This document shows, one piece after another, positions 22,945 through 37,000 of a stretch of DNA of 64,000 bases. Every line of letters starts with the position of its first letter. Position 1 is the first letter of the stretch. The stretch is taken from positions 124,001 to 188,000 of the forward strand of contig CM067528.1 in assembly GCA_034509925.1 (NCBI GenBank), in the 5' to 3' direction. This DNA comes from Hirudinaria manillensis (Eukaryota; Annelida; Clitellata; Hirudinida; Hirudinidae). The notes under the pieces were generated by a model. That model saw only the letters and a program-made list of their open reading frames with translations. It had not been told where the DNA came from and did not search any database. A program made the translations under genes and the position numbers.

Positions 22945-23752
22945 TTTAAAATTAAGTCATAATAATAATCACTTTTAACATTTATGGTTAAGTCATTAAT
23001 TCGGACCACTTTTTCATCGTCAATATGAATTAATATGTCTTTCCGACCAATTTCATCTAAAATGTAATATCCAATTCTGTTTGCTTATATACTGATTGTG
23101 TGGAATTCGCCATGTATTGCTTCACCATGTCGATCGATACAGCTGCCGAAAAGCCAGCAGAACAAATCGAAATCGTGCCCTGCTTCTGCAGCGGGGCTTG
23201 TCGTGGTAATTTGAGATTATTTCTCAACATAAACACGCCGGTACTCTTAGAATAAGTCGTCGATGCAGATTCACGTTTAATGTCTTTCTCGATTCATGAA
23301 TATTGGTGGGTCCCTTGATTTCTTGTCTCAGGTCTTTAATGAACATGGCAAATTGGACGATCAACCTAAATTAATTATGTTTGAACATTTCTTTATTCAG
23401 TATAAAGTATAATTTTATAAACTTCGCCATTATTTTCCATGACAGTTCACTAAATGTCAGGAGCATGTAGCTCTACGTTATGCGCAAACGATAAATAGAG
23501 CTACTGTCGACGATGTCGTAAGTTTGGCTGGCTCGTTGCGAGTACCGTTCGTAAACACTCGGGATTCAGTTACTTTAATGGAAATAAAGCCTAGTTAGTT
23601 TGAGCAAAAAGATTTATAAACTTATATCCGCCACCCAGAATGAAAATCGACATTTTGAATAAAAATTTACTTTTATACATATCCGCTTTCGTCTGCCAAG
23701 GCGTTATGTTGGAAATGGACTGACTAGGACTGTAACAGATTAAATTTCTGTT
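22945..23752. other. Divergent spacer between delta-tubulin and the 723-residue orphan gene
   Basis: Contains a 47-codon plus-strand ORF from 23112 (MYCFTMSIDTAAEKPAEQIE...) with a cysteine cluster CFCSGAC. I cannot tell whether it is a 5' exon of the next gene, a small gene or chance. Confidence 0.35.
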
Positions 23753-26498
23753 ATGGGTAACAAAATAGACTCTATTTTGTCGAAACCTCTCCAGCGGCGA
23801 GAATCGGTGCCAAAGAATTATGGTTACGAATCACAGAACCAGTGGCAACCTCAGCATTTATTGCGTCGCCCTCATACATGCAGGCAAACCACGGATGGCA
23901 GACCTACTCAGCAAATGCATCAAGAAAACAGATCAAGCAATAAAGACAATTATCGCGATTCTGATAAACAGAAACAGCGATCATCCGTAGTGGGATCCTT
24001 CCGAAAACGGAAGGCTAAATTGAGTTCTTGTCCTGACCTTTTAAAAGAATCTTATTGTACCGCCAACGCTTCGTATCTGAGCAGCGGACTGAGAGGTAAA
24101 CATTTACTTCCTGCTAATATATTAAATTGGTAGAGCAAATGGCTGTTTTGCCTAAATTATGTAATTGAAATTCGATAATCCTTTCACCTTTAAACCGATG
24201 TTTGATCATCTCATTATGGAGTTTACTCAATGATCCTTTAATAAGAATGGTAATTGATTAAGATAAATTAGTATTTCTAACAATTATTATCAGTCTTAAA
24301 GGAAGTAAATAGATGACATATTCATTAAATGTTATGAAGTTAAGAATTTAAAAAATTGTGGGAATTTCAGTTTGTTTAATGTAGCTGAATGACCCCTAAA
24401 TAAACCATATCAATTTTAATCAGAGTACAAAAGTGCCTCTCCAGAGAAGACCATTAACATCAAAATATATAGGTCATATACTGACCTTCCTACTCATGGT
24501 GATGTTGATCAGCCTCTGAAGTTTAAGGTTTATAGAAAAAGCCAGGAAAGCTTATCTAGTGTTGGAAGAGTCCATTCAATGCCAAGGGGTATGAACAAGA
24601 CTGGGTCATGTGAATTTTCCACTAGCATAGACTCAAAACTCTCCATTGCAACCCAAGAATATAACAGACCCATATCCCGTAGAAGTTCATCTAGATGCAG
24701 TAATACCAGCAGCAGTGTTGCTAATTGCAGAAGTAAGTTTATAAAGACTAATATGTACTGCTTCAGGATTCTTGTATTTGTTTAAATGTATTTGAATTTT
24801 ATCATACTCAGCTTCAATCAACCTTGATGATTTCCCAAGCATGGAATTGGTAACTAAAAAGCTCTCAACTTTTGAGCAGTTTTTTAGCAATTTGGTTGTG
24901 AAATACTTCAAAAACTTGACTATACTTGATCAATTGGCTTCAATTTGTGTTGCCATCATGCCTGACAGGTGCATCATTATTTAATTCTTAGAACATTTAA
25001 CTTCTTATGAAACTTTTTATGAATTGTGTAGCATGAATTTTAAATCTCATTTGAAGAGTTTGGAATATGGCATTACTATGTAGTTTAAAACTGAAATCAC
25101 TAAAACCTCATCATTTTTAACAAATATCTTTAAAGGGCCAATCAGTCTGTATCCTTACTTCAATATCTACAGTCTGTAGATATACCTCCAGATCTTGGAC
25201 AAAATCAATTTGATCAATGCTTGTACCCAAACAAAGAGAAGGTAGCTGTATTCTGTCCTGCTCTGCCCGATTTTCTTCTCAACGAAATCGTAAATGCTAA
25301 GCTCAGTATGCCTCTGGAAAACCAAGTTTCTGTTTGCCAAGATGTGGCTGTTAAAATAATTACACACATTGCAAAGGAAGCATCACGGGAACTAAGTAGG
25401 TTATACGAATATCAGCTTTCACTTGTGCAAGAAACTATTGCTTTTCGACTCCTGGCTAAGTTTGCTGCTACCAATGTCTTTGAGGCTGTGAAGAACAGAG
25501 GAAAGCTCCTCGACTGCAACACCGTCGTATCGGCTGCCATTAATGTACGCGGACGAAGGCCGGGAAATGCCGAGCACGGTGGATCTTCGTGCCCAAAGTG
25601 GATTTCAGTAATTTGTTTTAATAAAGAACTGAAGTGGAATATCTATGACATCTTTAGAAAGACTGCTCTCAGAAAAGATGTTTTCATCTCCCATTCTCCC
25701 AATTATCATCCTGCTTCTCCATCCATTTCACCTGCATCTAGCAAAAAGATAGGAGCAGGTCTTTCACCTCCTTCATGTCATATCATTGCAGAGAAAAAGT
25801 ATATTGAAAATCCAGAAAGTAGTCCATGGAAGTTTTATTCCAACTCCGAGTCCGATCCGATGACTTATGGTTACAGGGCTCAGATCGTTCAATGGGATTT
25901 CGTGAGATGCCGCTATAGGCTTTCACCAAATGATGAATCTAGCTTCACCGAAGAATTACCTTGGAGATACGACGATCTTCATAGATTGTATTGCCCCTAC
26001 TTTCGTCTCGTATGTGATTTGCACTTGCTAGATTATTATGACTGGACAAGCTTTGAAGATGGTATAGCTAATAAAGGAGCTGAATGGAATGTAATGGGTT
26101 GGAGCAATTACGATTCAAAAAAGCTAACAGTTCAAGGCTTCGAGAAATTTATCCGTCAGTCGAGATCCGGAATTCATGTCAGAGATGAATTGAAATTAAT
26201 TTACAGATCGATAGCAGGGTTTGATCAGCTTCCTGATACTGAATCTAAGAGGACTGACTTAATTCTACTCAGAAATTCTCTTCTTGCAAAAGAGGATTTG
26301 TTGGATTCCAGTAGATATTCTAAAGAGTCCTTCTCCTTTCCCAAATCAGATAACAGGTTTAAATTATCCACTCTTGCCTCACAGGAAGATAGTCCCAAGG
26401 ATGCAGAGTCTCTACGAAGAGCTCTGGCTCAGGTCACTATGGAATGTGATCAGCTCTGTTACAACCTTCAGGACTTAGAACCTGGTAGGAGAGGATGA
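23753..26498 (+). CDS. Unrecognised 723-residue protein with myristoylation-type N terminus
   Basis: Four exons close in frame: 23753-24095, 24424-24732, 24812-24968, 25136-26498. The start MGNKIDS fits an N-myristoylation site (Gly2, Lys4, Ser7 region), followed by a basic Ser-rich segment (GSFRKRKAKLSSCPDLL) that could add membrane binding. Residues about 115-215 are low-complexity and Ser-rich (RRSSSRCSNTSSS). From about residue 220 the protein looks folded: FPSMELVTKKLSTFEQFFSN, EASRELSRLYEYQLSLVQET, CPKWISVICFN and LYCPYFRLVCDLHLLDYYDW. The end is acidic and helical. I do not recognise a family; a distant link to the MIEAP (SPATA18) C-terminal domain was considered and not supported. It is divergent from delta-tubulin. 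Confidence 0.75.
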
Positions 26499-28351
26499 TA
26501 ACTTTTAGAAGGCAATAGTTACAAGGTCAGGAAATCAAGAAACGTTTTGTTTGTGTTAATATACTCTCCTGTCTCATGTATCGTATAATATATATGTTAT
26601 CATTCGGTTTTTAAACATGTTATTAATTTTAACTTTCCTGGCTGCCTGCATTCGCCAAAGGTCTATGAATGGTGAATGTTTTGAACTTGTTTGTCACAAT
26701 TAAAGAGAGCTTAAGAAATGTGAATTACTTTTTTATTGTTGGGTTTTGATCCATTTCACTTGTGGAAGAAGTTTATTTAAAAAATTGATACTATCATTAT
26801 TGCCAAAGTGTTTGCTTTTCTCTTGCTGTTCTCAAGTAATCAGATAATTTTGTTCCAGTTATGTCCGGCATTATTGTACTTATTATTGTGAGGAATGTAT
26901 TTGTCAGCATTACTAATTTAATTGTCATTTACTTCTGATAAATTCTGCCTCACAGTACATTTCCAATGGTTGTGATGTATGCATTTACTGCTTATTAAGT
27001 CATTAAATCATATGATGAAATGTTAACTTGGTAGACCAAATGACATACTTTCAATAATCTTTAACCAATTGCAAGTTGCTTAAGAAGGTTGTAGTCCTGC
27101 ACACGGTAAACGGTAGCAGCGTTCCCGCATACTACTGTCTGTTTGCACTTATCTACGTGCCCTTTCAAATGAAATGGTCAACAGATCTCTGATGGTAAAT
27201 TTATATTTAAATTATTTTTTAGATTTGTCTGTTTTACTTGCTTCATGGGCATTGCGCTGCATCACAAATCTTTTGTTTTGATGTGATGTAATCAGAATCT
27301 TTGAAATTTCTGATGTAAATGAGATGTATATTTCTCGGATTATCTTCCTCTGTGTCTTTAACTATCCTTCAGTTGGAATATAGATTTGGAGAATGTATTT
27401 GGATAACGAATAAACTCGAGTAAGACTTACACTAAGCATGGAATATGAAAACGTAGCACGCATATTTGTTTACGTGTCAGGGTTGTCTGATTCTTAATAT
27501 TTTTTAACGCTCCCTTCCCCGGCATAATTCCCGAGCAACTCGAACATCATTGTAACGATCTCAAAAGGAGCTAGCTGAACGTTGTTATTTAGTTTAAAGT
27601 CTAACTGTGACTTGCCATAAAAAAAATTATTGAGACAAATACCGCTCAGGGCTTAGCTTTTTTTTTTAGACGGTTACGTTGGTTGCGTTCTGTGGTCGTC
27701 GGCTTTTATTTAGAGAAGCAAAAAGAAAGTTGCATAATTGTTGAGGTACATCCAGTTATAAAATTTTACCGATGGCCAAATATCTTCCCTTCAGCTGCGA
27801 ATTTAGTCGCATTGATTTTTTGACTTAATTATTTACTAAAATTAATATTTACTACAATTTAATATAATTAGAATAGAAATGAAATTGGCCAAGTTTCTAA
27901 AAAAAATAGCGCACAATTATTAATGACAAATGAAAGTCGTGTTTTGCTTTATTTATCGCGTATTATTGGGTAGTTGGTAGTTGGTTCGTTATAGGTCGTG
28001 TTGTAGGAGAGGGTTACCGGATTGGTGTTGTTATTTAGTTAGTCACGATAGTTCGATTTATATATACTGGCTCGAATCGTATTTTTTGTCATAAGCATCT
28101 CTATTTAGGGTGTTCGAAAGATCGTTTATTACGGATAGCGTGTTCAATTCTAAAGTAATAGCGGATTATATTTTGTTTTCAATTTTTGATTACGCATTTT
28201 TAGGGAAGATATTTAGAGTTTCAGTTTCTAAAGAAATTTATTGATGAAGGGATCATTACTGTATTGATCCTACATTTCGTTACTAACTTATTAATCTTGA
28301 GGACATTGAACCCCACTTATTTAATTGCGGTAGATTTAGTGGTTGCACAAA
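26499..28351. other. Spacer upstream of PAT1
   Basis: No exon chain on either strand. It should include the 3' UTR of the orphan gene and the PAT1 promoter and 5' UTR. Nothing else visible. Confidence 0.4.
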
Positions 28352-31300
28352 ATGGATGAAGGATCTCTTCGAAATGATATTGTCAAGGCACAAGAAGATG
28401 AAAAGGGCTTTGATCTGTTGAATGATGAAACCTTTGGGGACTTAGGAACTTGTAAGCTTGATTTAATTAAATCAGTGTATACAATTTTTTTAGTCTTACT
28501 CTTATAATCATTGACTGGATTTTCGGATTTTATTGTGCAAGATATTAGGTATTTACTGTTTAAATCTTTGGAATATCAAATTCCTATTCGGCTTGCAAAT
28601 AAAATTCCGATGTTTAAATTTTTTAGCATATGATTCTTTTCCATAGACAACGACGACTGGGAAAATGAACACGAAATGTTTGCGGAGGCAGACACGAAGT
28701 ACAAGGCCAGATTGCATGGCGGTGATCATTCACCAGATTTCTTTGAAGAAGACAACTTCTATGAGGTGAAATGTAATTTGTTATCTATAAAACTATTCTA
28801 TACTCCAGTTGTTTTCAGCTTTATGAAGAGCCAAATTTTCTTGTGCCAGGTGGCCAAGGGTCACTTGAAATCTGTAATTGTTATTTATTATCTTAGTTCT
28901 TTCTGATGTAGTAGTTTCTTATTTTATACTTTAACACACATTATATGTTTACGAGCAGTACAATTAAATCTATAATACATATTTAAGATTATTTGGTACA
29001 CAAAATTTATGGTGAAAAGTTATATGTAGGAGAGTATTTATTAAGACTTTTATCCTTATAGACTTGTAACAGACCAAATTAAAAACTTCTAGATTTATGT
29101 AAAGATTCTTTTTTTTGGCTTGCTATTAATGAACTAATTAACTCAGTTACAATTTCTTGGTTGTGTTTTAAATATAGTTCTTGTTCTGGTTATGTTTTAA
29201 TACATTTACTTTAATACTTTATATTATAATTGTGACTTGAACAATTTAGGACTGCATTTTTTGCTGAGTTATTTACTTTGAGATGAAGTTTGTCTTTATA
29301 TATGCCAAATTATCCATTAATTTAGATGTTTTGATAGTAAGTTGAAATGTTTAATTTTAGGTATCATTTCAAAATGATGTGGAAAACCAACTGACGAGAC
29401 TTGTTTTGGATGATGATGATAACATTAGCACCTCGACTCTGACTTGCAATGATAATGTAAGCAGTTCATTTAAGTTACATAATAAATAATATTACATCAA
29501 AATTAATTATGTATTAATACTTTGTAACAATAGTTTTTATCCTAAATTTTTAAATTTTTTCAGACATAATTTTTATTTCACAGTTTGCAAGACCTTATGA
29601 CATGTGGGCTGATTCATTGCATCTGGATTTTATAGGAAGTTCCAAGAGTACGACGTCCAACGGTTGCAAAGTTTGTCGGACTTTTTCTTTTTCGATTTGT
29701 CGGTATTTAATCGCTTCGAGGGCTTACGGATGCAAGCGTCCGACGTAAGCGTTTTTATTATTTTCGTGGCCGAACTGAATGAAACGATGTTCCGTATAGG
29801 GATCGTCGAGTTTTATTACTTCAAAAGATGGGCCTTCTTCTACATGCTTCAATGAACATGCAAGAAATGGACAAATTATGAACTCTAAGAAAGCCATGAC
29901 AGTTGAGGAGTTGGAAAGGATGCTTCTCACAGATGGAATTTTACCAAACAATCAGGTATTAGCAAAGGGATAAGTAATTTTTTTTATGAATTTTACCAAG
30001 AGATCAGGTATTAGCAAAGGGGTAAGATTTATGTAATGAATTCCATTTGTCAAACATTTCTCTAGAATTTACCAGCTCAGTTGCCATTTGCGAGTGCTTC
30101 ACGACCACAGGTGTTGCCATTCAGTTCATCCGGTCATCAGATTATGTCTCCTAACCAGCATCATTTGTTAAAATCAATTTTCTGTCCACAAGGTAAACAA
30201 GACTTTCTAGAGGTGGACAATTTTTCTCAATGGTGCTGGTTTAACTGATCACATCTTCGATTGTAGATTTCAGTTCTAGGATGCCGACAGTTCCTTCGAG
30301 CCAGTCGCAAAGATCGTTCGTGATGCCTCACCACCAACAGCGATTTTGTTTTCAGAGTTTTGGTTCGCATCCTTTTCAGCCTCAGTTTCTTCCTCGACAG
30401 GGCGTCTTGTTACCTACTCGACCGTCCTCGTTTCATTCGGCCCGCTTTTGTCCGCCCGTTGCTGTACCTTTGCAGCAAGGCCACCAATCTCACCATCAAC
30501 ATTTTCAACAGTCGCAGCCTATGATATTCAATCAACAGGCCTCTGCGATGCATCGACATCAGCTGGCGAGGCAACAGATCGCATTGCAAGGGCACGGTCC
30601 GTTACCCGATCATCGGTATCACCCGAAGGATCAGAGACATCGATTTCAACAAAACGTTCATGGACATTGCCTTCCTGCAGACAAACCGCAGCAATTTCCT
30701 TTGTACCTTCAGCAACAATTCCAGCAGAGGCAGATGGTGATGATGATGGCACAGAGGAACGAAGGCTTCCCTGCACGTTTTTCTTACCCGGCTCAACCTT
30801 ATTGGGAATGCGGAGTCAGGCCAGAGTGGAAACACAACTCTATGCCTTTGTCAAAGGAGGTAGAGAAACTGGAAATGATGGAATATGATGGATTAATGGA
30901 GCAGAGAGAAAAGGATTGGATAATCAAAATACAACTCATGCAACTGCATACGGACTCTCCTTACGTGGACGACTATTACTTTACCGTTAGTTCCTTTTAT
31001 TTCTCCTTTATCTAGAATCAAAGTTGACCATCAATATTTCTTTAATTTGATACTTAAGTTTCTAAGAATCTTTACAGTGCTGGTCAATGAAGAAACTGAT
31101 GAAAGAAACTTTGAGAAAGAAACGTGATCTCAGGAAATCACAGGAAATAGGAGTAGACCAGTTGGTTGACAATGGTTTAAGTGTCAGCGAGGATGAAGAT
31201 AACGATTACGATGACGAAGCGCCCGCTCTCCTTGTGCCGCAGCTCGCAAAGACAGACGTCAAGCGTTACGCTCCGGGTGAGGCGTACGGTCTCTTGTGGG

Positions 31301-33180
31301 CAGATTTTGACGGTCTTCAAAACCAATCGTTTAATTGATTTTATAGTGCAGTATGAAGGCTCTTTGGGCAAATTAACAGCCTCCAGCATTCACAATCCTC
31401 GCCAGATCATCGACGTTCACCTCTCTTCTAACACGGAAGATGCAAAAAGACACGACTCGAAGAAACTAAAAGAAATTTTTGCAAAAATTGAAAAGGTAAT
31501 TAATAACTTTTGGTATGGTATGTTATGTGCTAATTTCCAAAACATTGGAAAGGAACTCGTGAATTTATCATCCAAAATTTCTAAATTTTTGCAAAAGCAA
31601 TGTAATGTAAACAAATTTAAGAATGGTTTTGTCCGAGTCCAAAATAAAGCTGGAGTCTTTGTTTCATAATAGGCCTTTGATGTCTTGTTGGAAATTGATG
31701 ACATCGAGAAGAAGGCTTTGGCACAACCTATAGAAAATCGGTTCGTTTATTATTTGTTTTCGCTAACGGGTATCATTTTGGAAATGCTTTGATATTAAAT
31801 CGACTTCGATAACTAGGAATTCTTCGAGCTGCTAATCTAACTACCTTCGAGTCTATGTTTATTGCCATCACATACACGAACTTAATTCACTTAACTCAAT
31901 CCATAAATTCACTAGTCAATCTTAATTTAACTCGATTATCGAGATATATTTGTGGACCTCCGCTAATACGATACGTCAGACCTCGCACGGTTACAAAAAC
32001 GGGGCTTCGGACTCTCAGTTTACGCGGAATAGAGACGACTTTAGTTCCAAACGAACGGCGTAATCGCATAAAAACATAAAGATCTCGTCTGCCATTAATC
32101 GATTTCTGAACGGAACACGTCGACAGGTCGAAATATTACGACGAACGTAAAGACCTCGCGTCTCGGCTGTGCGACGGCTTGTTGACGGACGAAGCCCGCT
32201 TCCTCCACCAAGCCCTGACCGTTAGAAAGGGGGCCGCCTTCGTCGTTAGGCTCCTCCCTCTCGCTTCCGAGGTCAGTGAACGTCTCGTGCTCTTTTAATC
32301 CCGATCGTCGACTACTTTAAAGTACCGTCGATAAAGTACGTCGATAAAAGCGACGGCCTTTGCTTTCAGATAGGAATGGCAGATGAAATCGTCTGCAGGA
32401 TTCTAGAAAAGTTGGCCAGCGTTTTGAAAAGGGAGTGGAGCGACGAGGTTTGTAAATTATTGACACGTAATAAAGTCATCTCGACGTATATTTTTGTTCG
32501 AATCATTACGATCTACTATTCGATCAACTTATCCTATTATCATTTCTAGCTAGCATTTACGTTATTTCTTCATCTTCAGGTCTCCCTAAATCTGTTTAAG
32601 TCAGTCTCCAAGATTATCCTCAACTGCTCCTCTACAAAGAGCCAGTTTATTAGTGCCATTTATCAAAATTCGAATGTTGATGTTGGAGCCTCTCAGTTGA
32701 GCCAAATTATTCATTCGGAGGTGAATCTCTTTAATGGCTCCGTACGAATATGACGTCCGAAACTTAACGAGATTAAATCGTTTTATTGTCCAGCTCGGAC
32801 TTTCCCTGGTGTTATTCTTAATCGACGAAGTGAACGAGGAGAATGGAAACACGGACGAGTGGTCGGTATAGTGCGGCCGTTTTACGGAAAGTGGCTTTGA
32901 CACGATTTTAGCTTAAATTTGCTATTTCTGAATGTTACTTTATTGCGATCGCTTTTATTTTTCCAGGTCTCGTTTCGTGCAGTCGGTAGCAGGGCGTTTG
33001 GCCTCTGCGGACGTCGAAGCTCTTCCGCGACCTTTCGAGGTCAAGTCGGGAAATCGGAAAACTAGGCTCGGCCGTCGCGTTCCGGAGGTTTTGAACTCGT
33101 TGGGCGAACGACTGCCGAAATTAAGTCGCGTCTTTGCCAAAGCAAATGAAGTTCTGATTGATTTGTTAAATGATTTGTGA
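28352..33180 (+). CDS. PATL1: PAT1 homologue, mRNA decapping and P-body factor
   Basis: Fifteen exons close in frame to 821 residues: 28352-28451, 28647-28765, 29361-29456, 29584-29670, 29800-29955, 30066-30192, 30267-30985, 31078-31276, 31347-31495, 31673-31740, 32127-32271, 32370-32447, 32580-32720, 32794-32861, 32967-33180. The N terminus has the family's acidic start (FDLLNDETFGD, NDDWENEHE). A Gln/His/Pro-rich linker lies in the 719-base exon. Then come QREKDWIIKIQLMQL, PYVDDYYF, VQYEGSLGKLTASSIHNPRQ, the KGAAFVVRLLPL repeat region and GLSLVLFLI. These match human PATL1, which bridges deadenylated mRNA, DDX6, LSM1-7 and the decapping enzyme in cytoplasmic P-bodies. Human PATL1 has 770 residues. 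A polyadenylation signal AATAAA lies at 33461. The last exons are notably GC-richer than the introns. Confidence 0.95.
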
Positions 33181-34015
33181 TTGATTTTGAATGATGATCT
33201 TATTTTCTGCCTTGTCTCACAGATCATTACTTATGACTCATTCTCATTACTTAACGAAGAGACCGATACAATTTACCGTGAGAATTATGGACAGTCCGCA
33301 TATATAAAGATATTATTTGAAGCCGTTTCACTTTATGCTGCTATGCTATACACTTTCATTTTTTAACCCTCTGATAATTTTTCACAACCTGATATGATTT
33401 TGTAAATTATGCAAAAGTTGCTAATAACTCAACCCAATTGTGGAACCTTACAAATCGTTAAATAAAAATAGGATGCATGCCTGGCATTTGATTTGAGCAG
33501 TTGTCACCAATTCCTACTTCCAATAAGACGTCCAAAATTCATTACCGTTATTGACGTTCGAGATTTTGTTTGTTTACTCGTTAGGATCTGCAATTTGTTT
33601 CAAGAGGGAGACTCAAATTTATTCCATTAAGGCGAACAATGGTCCAAAGTGAAGGTAGTCAGACCCAATTTTACATCTTCGTTAATGAAAAAACAGCAGG
33701 GGTAGGCGCTAGTTGTAAATGCTTGTGACATCAGTATTAAATTGATGTGCGATGTTTTAAAGACTTGAACACGATATTTCTGTTCCTGAGTTAATTGTTG
33801 CCCATCGAACGACTGCCAGTGATCGGGTGCTAAAATCGTTTTAGGGTTCACAAGTTAGCGCGGATTAAAAGCTCGAATCTGTGACGTGCAGGAAATTATG
33901 AACAACTTGACAATTACGTTTTTATTTGATGAAAATTATTTTTAAAAAGTCTTAAATTCACAACAAAATTGGTGAGAATTAATTTTACAAAACTTCTAAT
34001 TCCGCTTGACGTGCC
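33181..34015. other. Convergent spacer between PAT1 and the LRP-like gene
   Basis: Holds the two 3' UTRs, including AATAAA at 33461-33466 for PAT1. The small minus-strand ORF at 33627-33851 shows no recognisable features. Confidence 0.4.
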
Positions 34016-37000
34016 TCAACATTTAGAAGTTTCGCCAAAATTTAAAATTGGTTTTGCTGCATTCTTTATTCTGCCCCATGTATTCCTAAAGGCGGTTGGT
34101 ACTGAACGAGATGCAGGTGCAAAACCACGCGGGGGTTCGTGTAACTTTGGAGGTATAAGAACAAATCTCCCCCGTGGTGACCCATTTCCTTTCTCTTGAC
34201 CAATAAGATTTGACGAACCACCAGGTTCTGAGACAATTAATATATCAGATGGAGCAGATTGGTCTAGATTTGCGTTTGGATCGCTTTGAGTGGATATTCC
34301 GGTTGGTGGAAAAGCTGCGGGAAACATTGGAAATTACAGGCTATATTTAAAATTCATTTCGGAAATTATAACTATTATAACAAATATTTTTTAACCTTTT
34401 TTTAAACTATAAATGATCTATTGTAAAGTCGAACTTTTGATATATAAGCAATTTCAAGAATAAAAATAAATTACAGTCATAAATAATCGAGAAACCTTCA
34501 TTCGAGAAGTCACCGCCAAGATTGGTAGCCCCACCATTTAGCATTTCACCCGAATCGACCATCCTGCCACTCTTTGGCCTTCTTAGAATGGAGTTCTTCG
34601 ATGGGCTGCCAAGAAGATGGGTTCTCGAATGACCTTCCATTGGAATGTCTGCCCTGTTCGGAAGTGACGAAATATCAAGAGGGACAATTGAGGGACCGTC
34701 AATCACTTCCGACCGACCAGAGAGAGTAACTAGGTCATTGATGTGGTCGTAGTTATTTTCTAAAATATAAAATCAAAATTTTGAGAATTCTCAGGGCTAG
34801 GATTTCCATCCACAATTTATTCTCACCAAATTCAGCAGGAATTATGGATATTGTTTCTATCCTAGGGTAAAACATTTCAGTCTTCGCTCCTTCTAGCTCG
34901 TCTTCCATGATTTCAGGCATCTGGTTAGGACCTCCAAATGGTTCGATTTTCTTTTTTCTTCTCCGATAAAGACAGCACAGAAGCAGCAAGAGAAGAAGTA
35001 AAAGTAGGAGCAAAAGAGGGATGAGAGTCCCAAGGATAATTGGGAGTTTCGATAATTCGCTAGATTGCACTGTTAATTCATTTGTATTTTATCAATACTA
35101 TTTAATTTTATGCCTGATATATTTGCACATTTATTACCTCAATTTATATGTATTTATTATATTACATAATTTTTATCTCAATTTTCAACGATTAACAGTG
35201 AACCTCACCAAAAACAGGAACAAATGCGACATCAACAATCCTTGAAAAGATTGGAGCACTCACAAGCTCTGCATAACTTGTTTCATTCCACTTTGAAATC
35301 CTGTACACTCCTCTGGAAGTGAATAATTACATTTTTCATTATGAATAAACCAGGATTGTTTGATAGATAGATAAAATATTTAAATTCTAAAATTATTTTC
35401 TGAATCCTTACTTTTATATTTCTTTGTAATTAAACGAGTATGCCAGCGTAACGAAAAAATGCCTTTTTTAAACGAAAACCAATAAACTCCAAAATAAGTC
35501 AAAAGCGAGAACTCGTGCAACTCCATAACTCAATAAAATAAATAACTTAAAAAGTACATCGGAAATGTTTTCTATTTAGACCAGCAAATGAGAAAACACT
35601 TCCAAACAATCACCTCATATTCCAGCAAGAGAAATAAATATGTGTGTTGTCAGAGGCTAGTTTGAAAATCTTCCAGCTCCGCTCTTGATAAAGTAGGTTT
35701 CTGCTGGAATCGCTTTGGTTGTATGAGTTTATGGTACCCTCTTCTATGTCACTCGCATAAATGACATTTCCTAACGTGATAAATGTAAATTTTAAATTGA
35801 TTTAAAATTGCGAATTATGTAAAAATAGCTTTCCCTTAAATATAAACTGAAGTTTATTAACTTGAATTTTATATTGTGATAAATAAATTTGTAAAAAACA
35901 TCTGTGACTAATTCAATACCTTCCGCTCCTATGTCGATGGATGATATGTTCTTCGAAGAATCAAGAAGTGTCACGTTGTTCGGATCCTTGACGTTGGCGA
36001 ATTTCAAATGTCCTCCTTCTGACCAATACAGAAGCCTGGAATTACAGTTCGGACTTCCCAAAATGACGAACATATTAAATAATAGTAAAGACAAGTAAAA
36101 AGGGAAGCCGTTGCAATTACATGACTAAAGTTACGTACAAAGACTAGAGTTACATATCGAGTCGATTAAGGTTAAAAGTGATTTGCAGTAATTTGCGGAG
36201 GTTACAACAACACGTAATAGTAACATAAATCCTTGCTTGATTAATGAGTTTCAAGATTCTTTTTTAAAGAATTATTCAACGTAATACAAAGTTCGTTGTT
36301 CACAAAGAGACATAAAAGGAGAACCTGTTTATTGGGTCCACTGCAATAGCAAAGGGATGCACAAGATCTTTCTTCCAGATGGAAATATTCTTCTTGTTTA
36401 AATCCAATGCAAAGATTGTCCCACTGAATAGATCGGTGATATAGAGTATACTATCTGTCTTGTCTAGGGCAATTTGTGTGATCTTAACGGAAACGCCTTA
36501 AAAAAAAACATGACCTGTTTTCAAAATGGAATCAAAACAAATTTCAATTTTCAAATTGTTCAGATTTGTTTAACTAATTTATTAACTCAAACATTTCAGT
36601 TATCACGATAAGGTCAATCCAAGGTCAGCTAGTGCGAACTTGTAATTTACCTTTATTTTCATTGGTCGGATAGATGATTTCTAGCTTCTTCTTGGATACC
36701 TCGTAGACTTTGACCATATTCACATCCTCGATGTAAACCAATCCATTCTCTCCGTCAACCTCAAATTGGGTCGGTCGTATGAGCGGCAGATGAGGAAAAG
36801 CAAATGTCGAATTAAGATTTATTAGTCCCTCATAAATAGGTTTTAGGGATGGATTGGTTGCTGCCGATGCTGGTGATATCTGATATATCTGCTTGTGATA
36901 ACTGTCGGCAAAAAGGATGGCTGGTCCCCCCAGTACATCTGCGAATTTTCGTTTATTTTTTAAAATCTACATTTAAGAATAATTAGGTGGTCGAATTTAA

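Noticed and set aside
25136-26498. MIEAP/SPATA18 C-terminal domain in the 723-residue orphan
   Set aside because: A short YRxS-like match and a Lys-Gly-x-x-x-Trp ending are too weak; the helix order and key residues do not follow.
30346-30888. A 180-codon open frame inside the large PAT1 exon, plus antisense frames at 30528-30835
   Set aside because: It overlaps the Gln/His-rich PAT1 coding sequence in another frame; repetitive CAG/CAC-type codons make long shadow frames. No own start context or domain.
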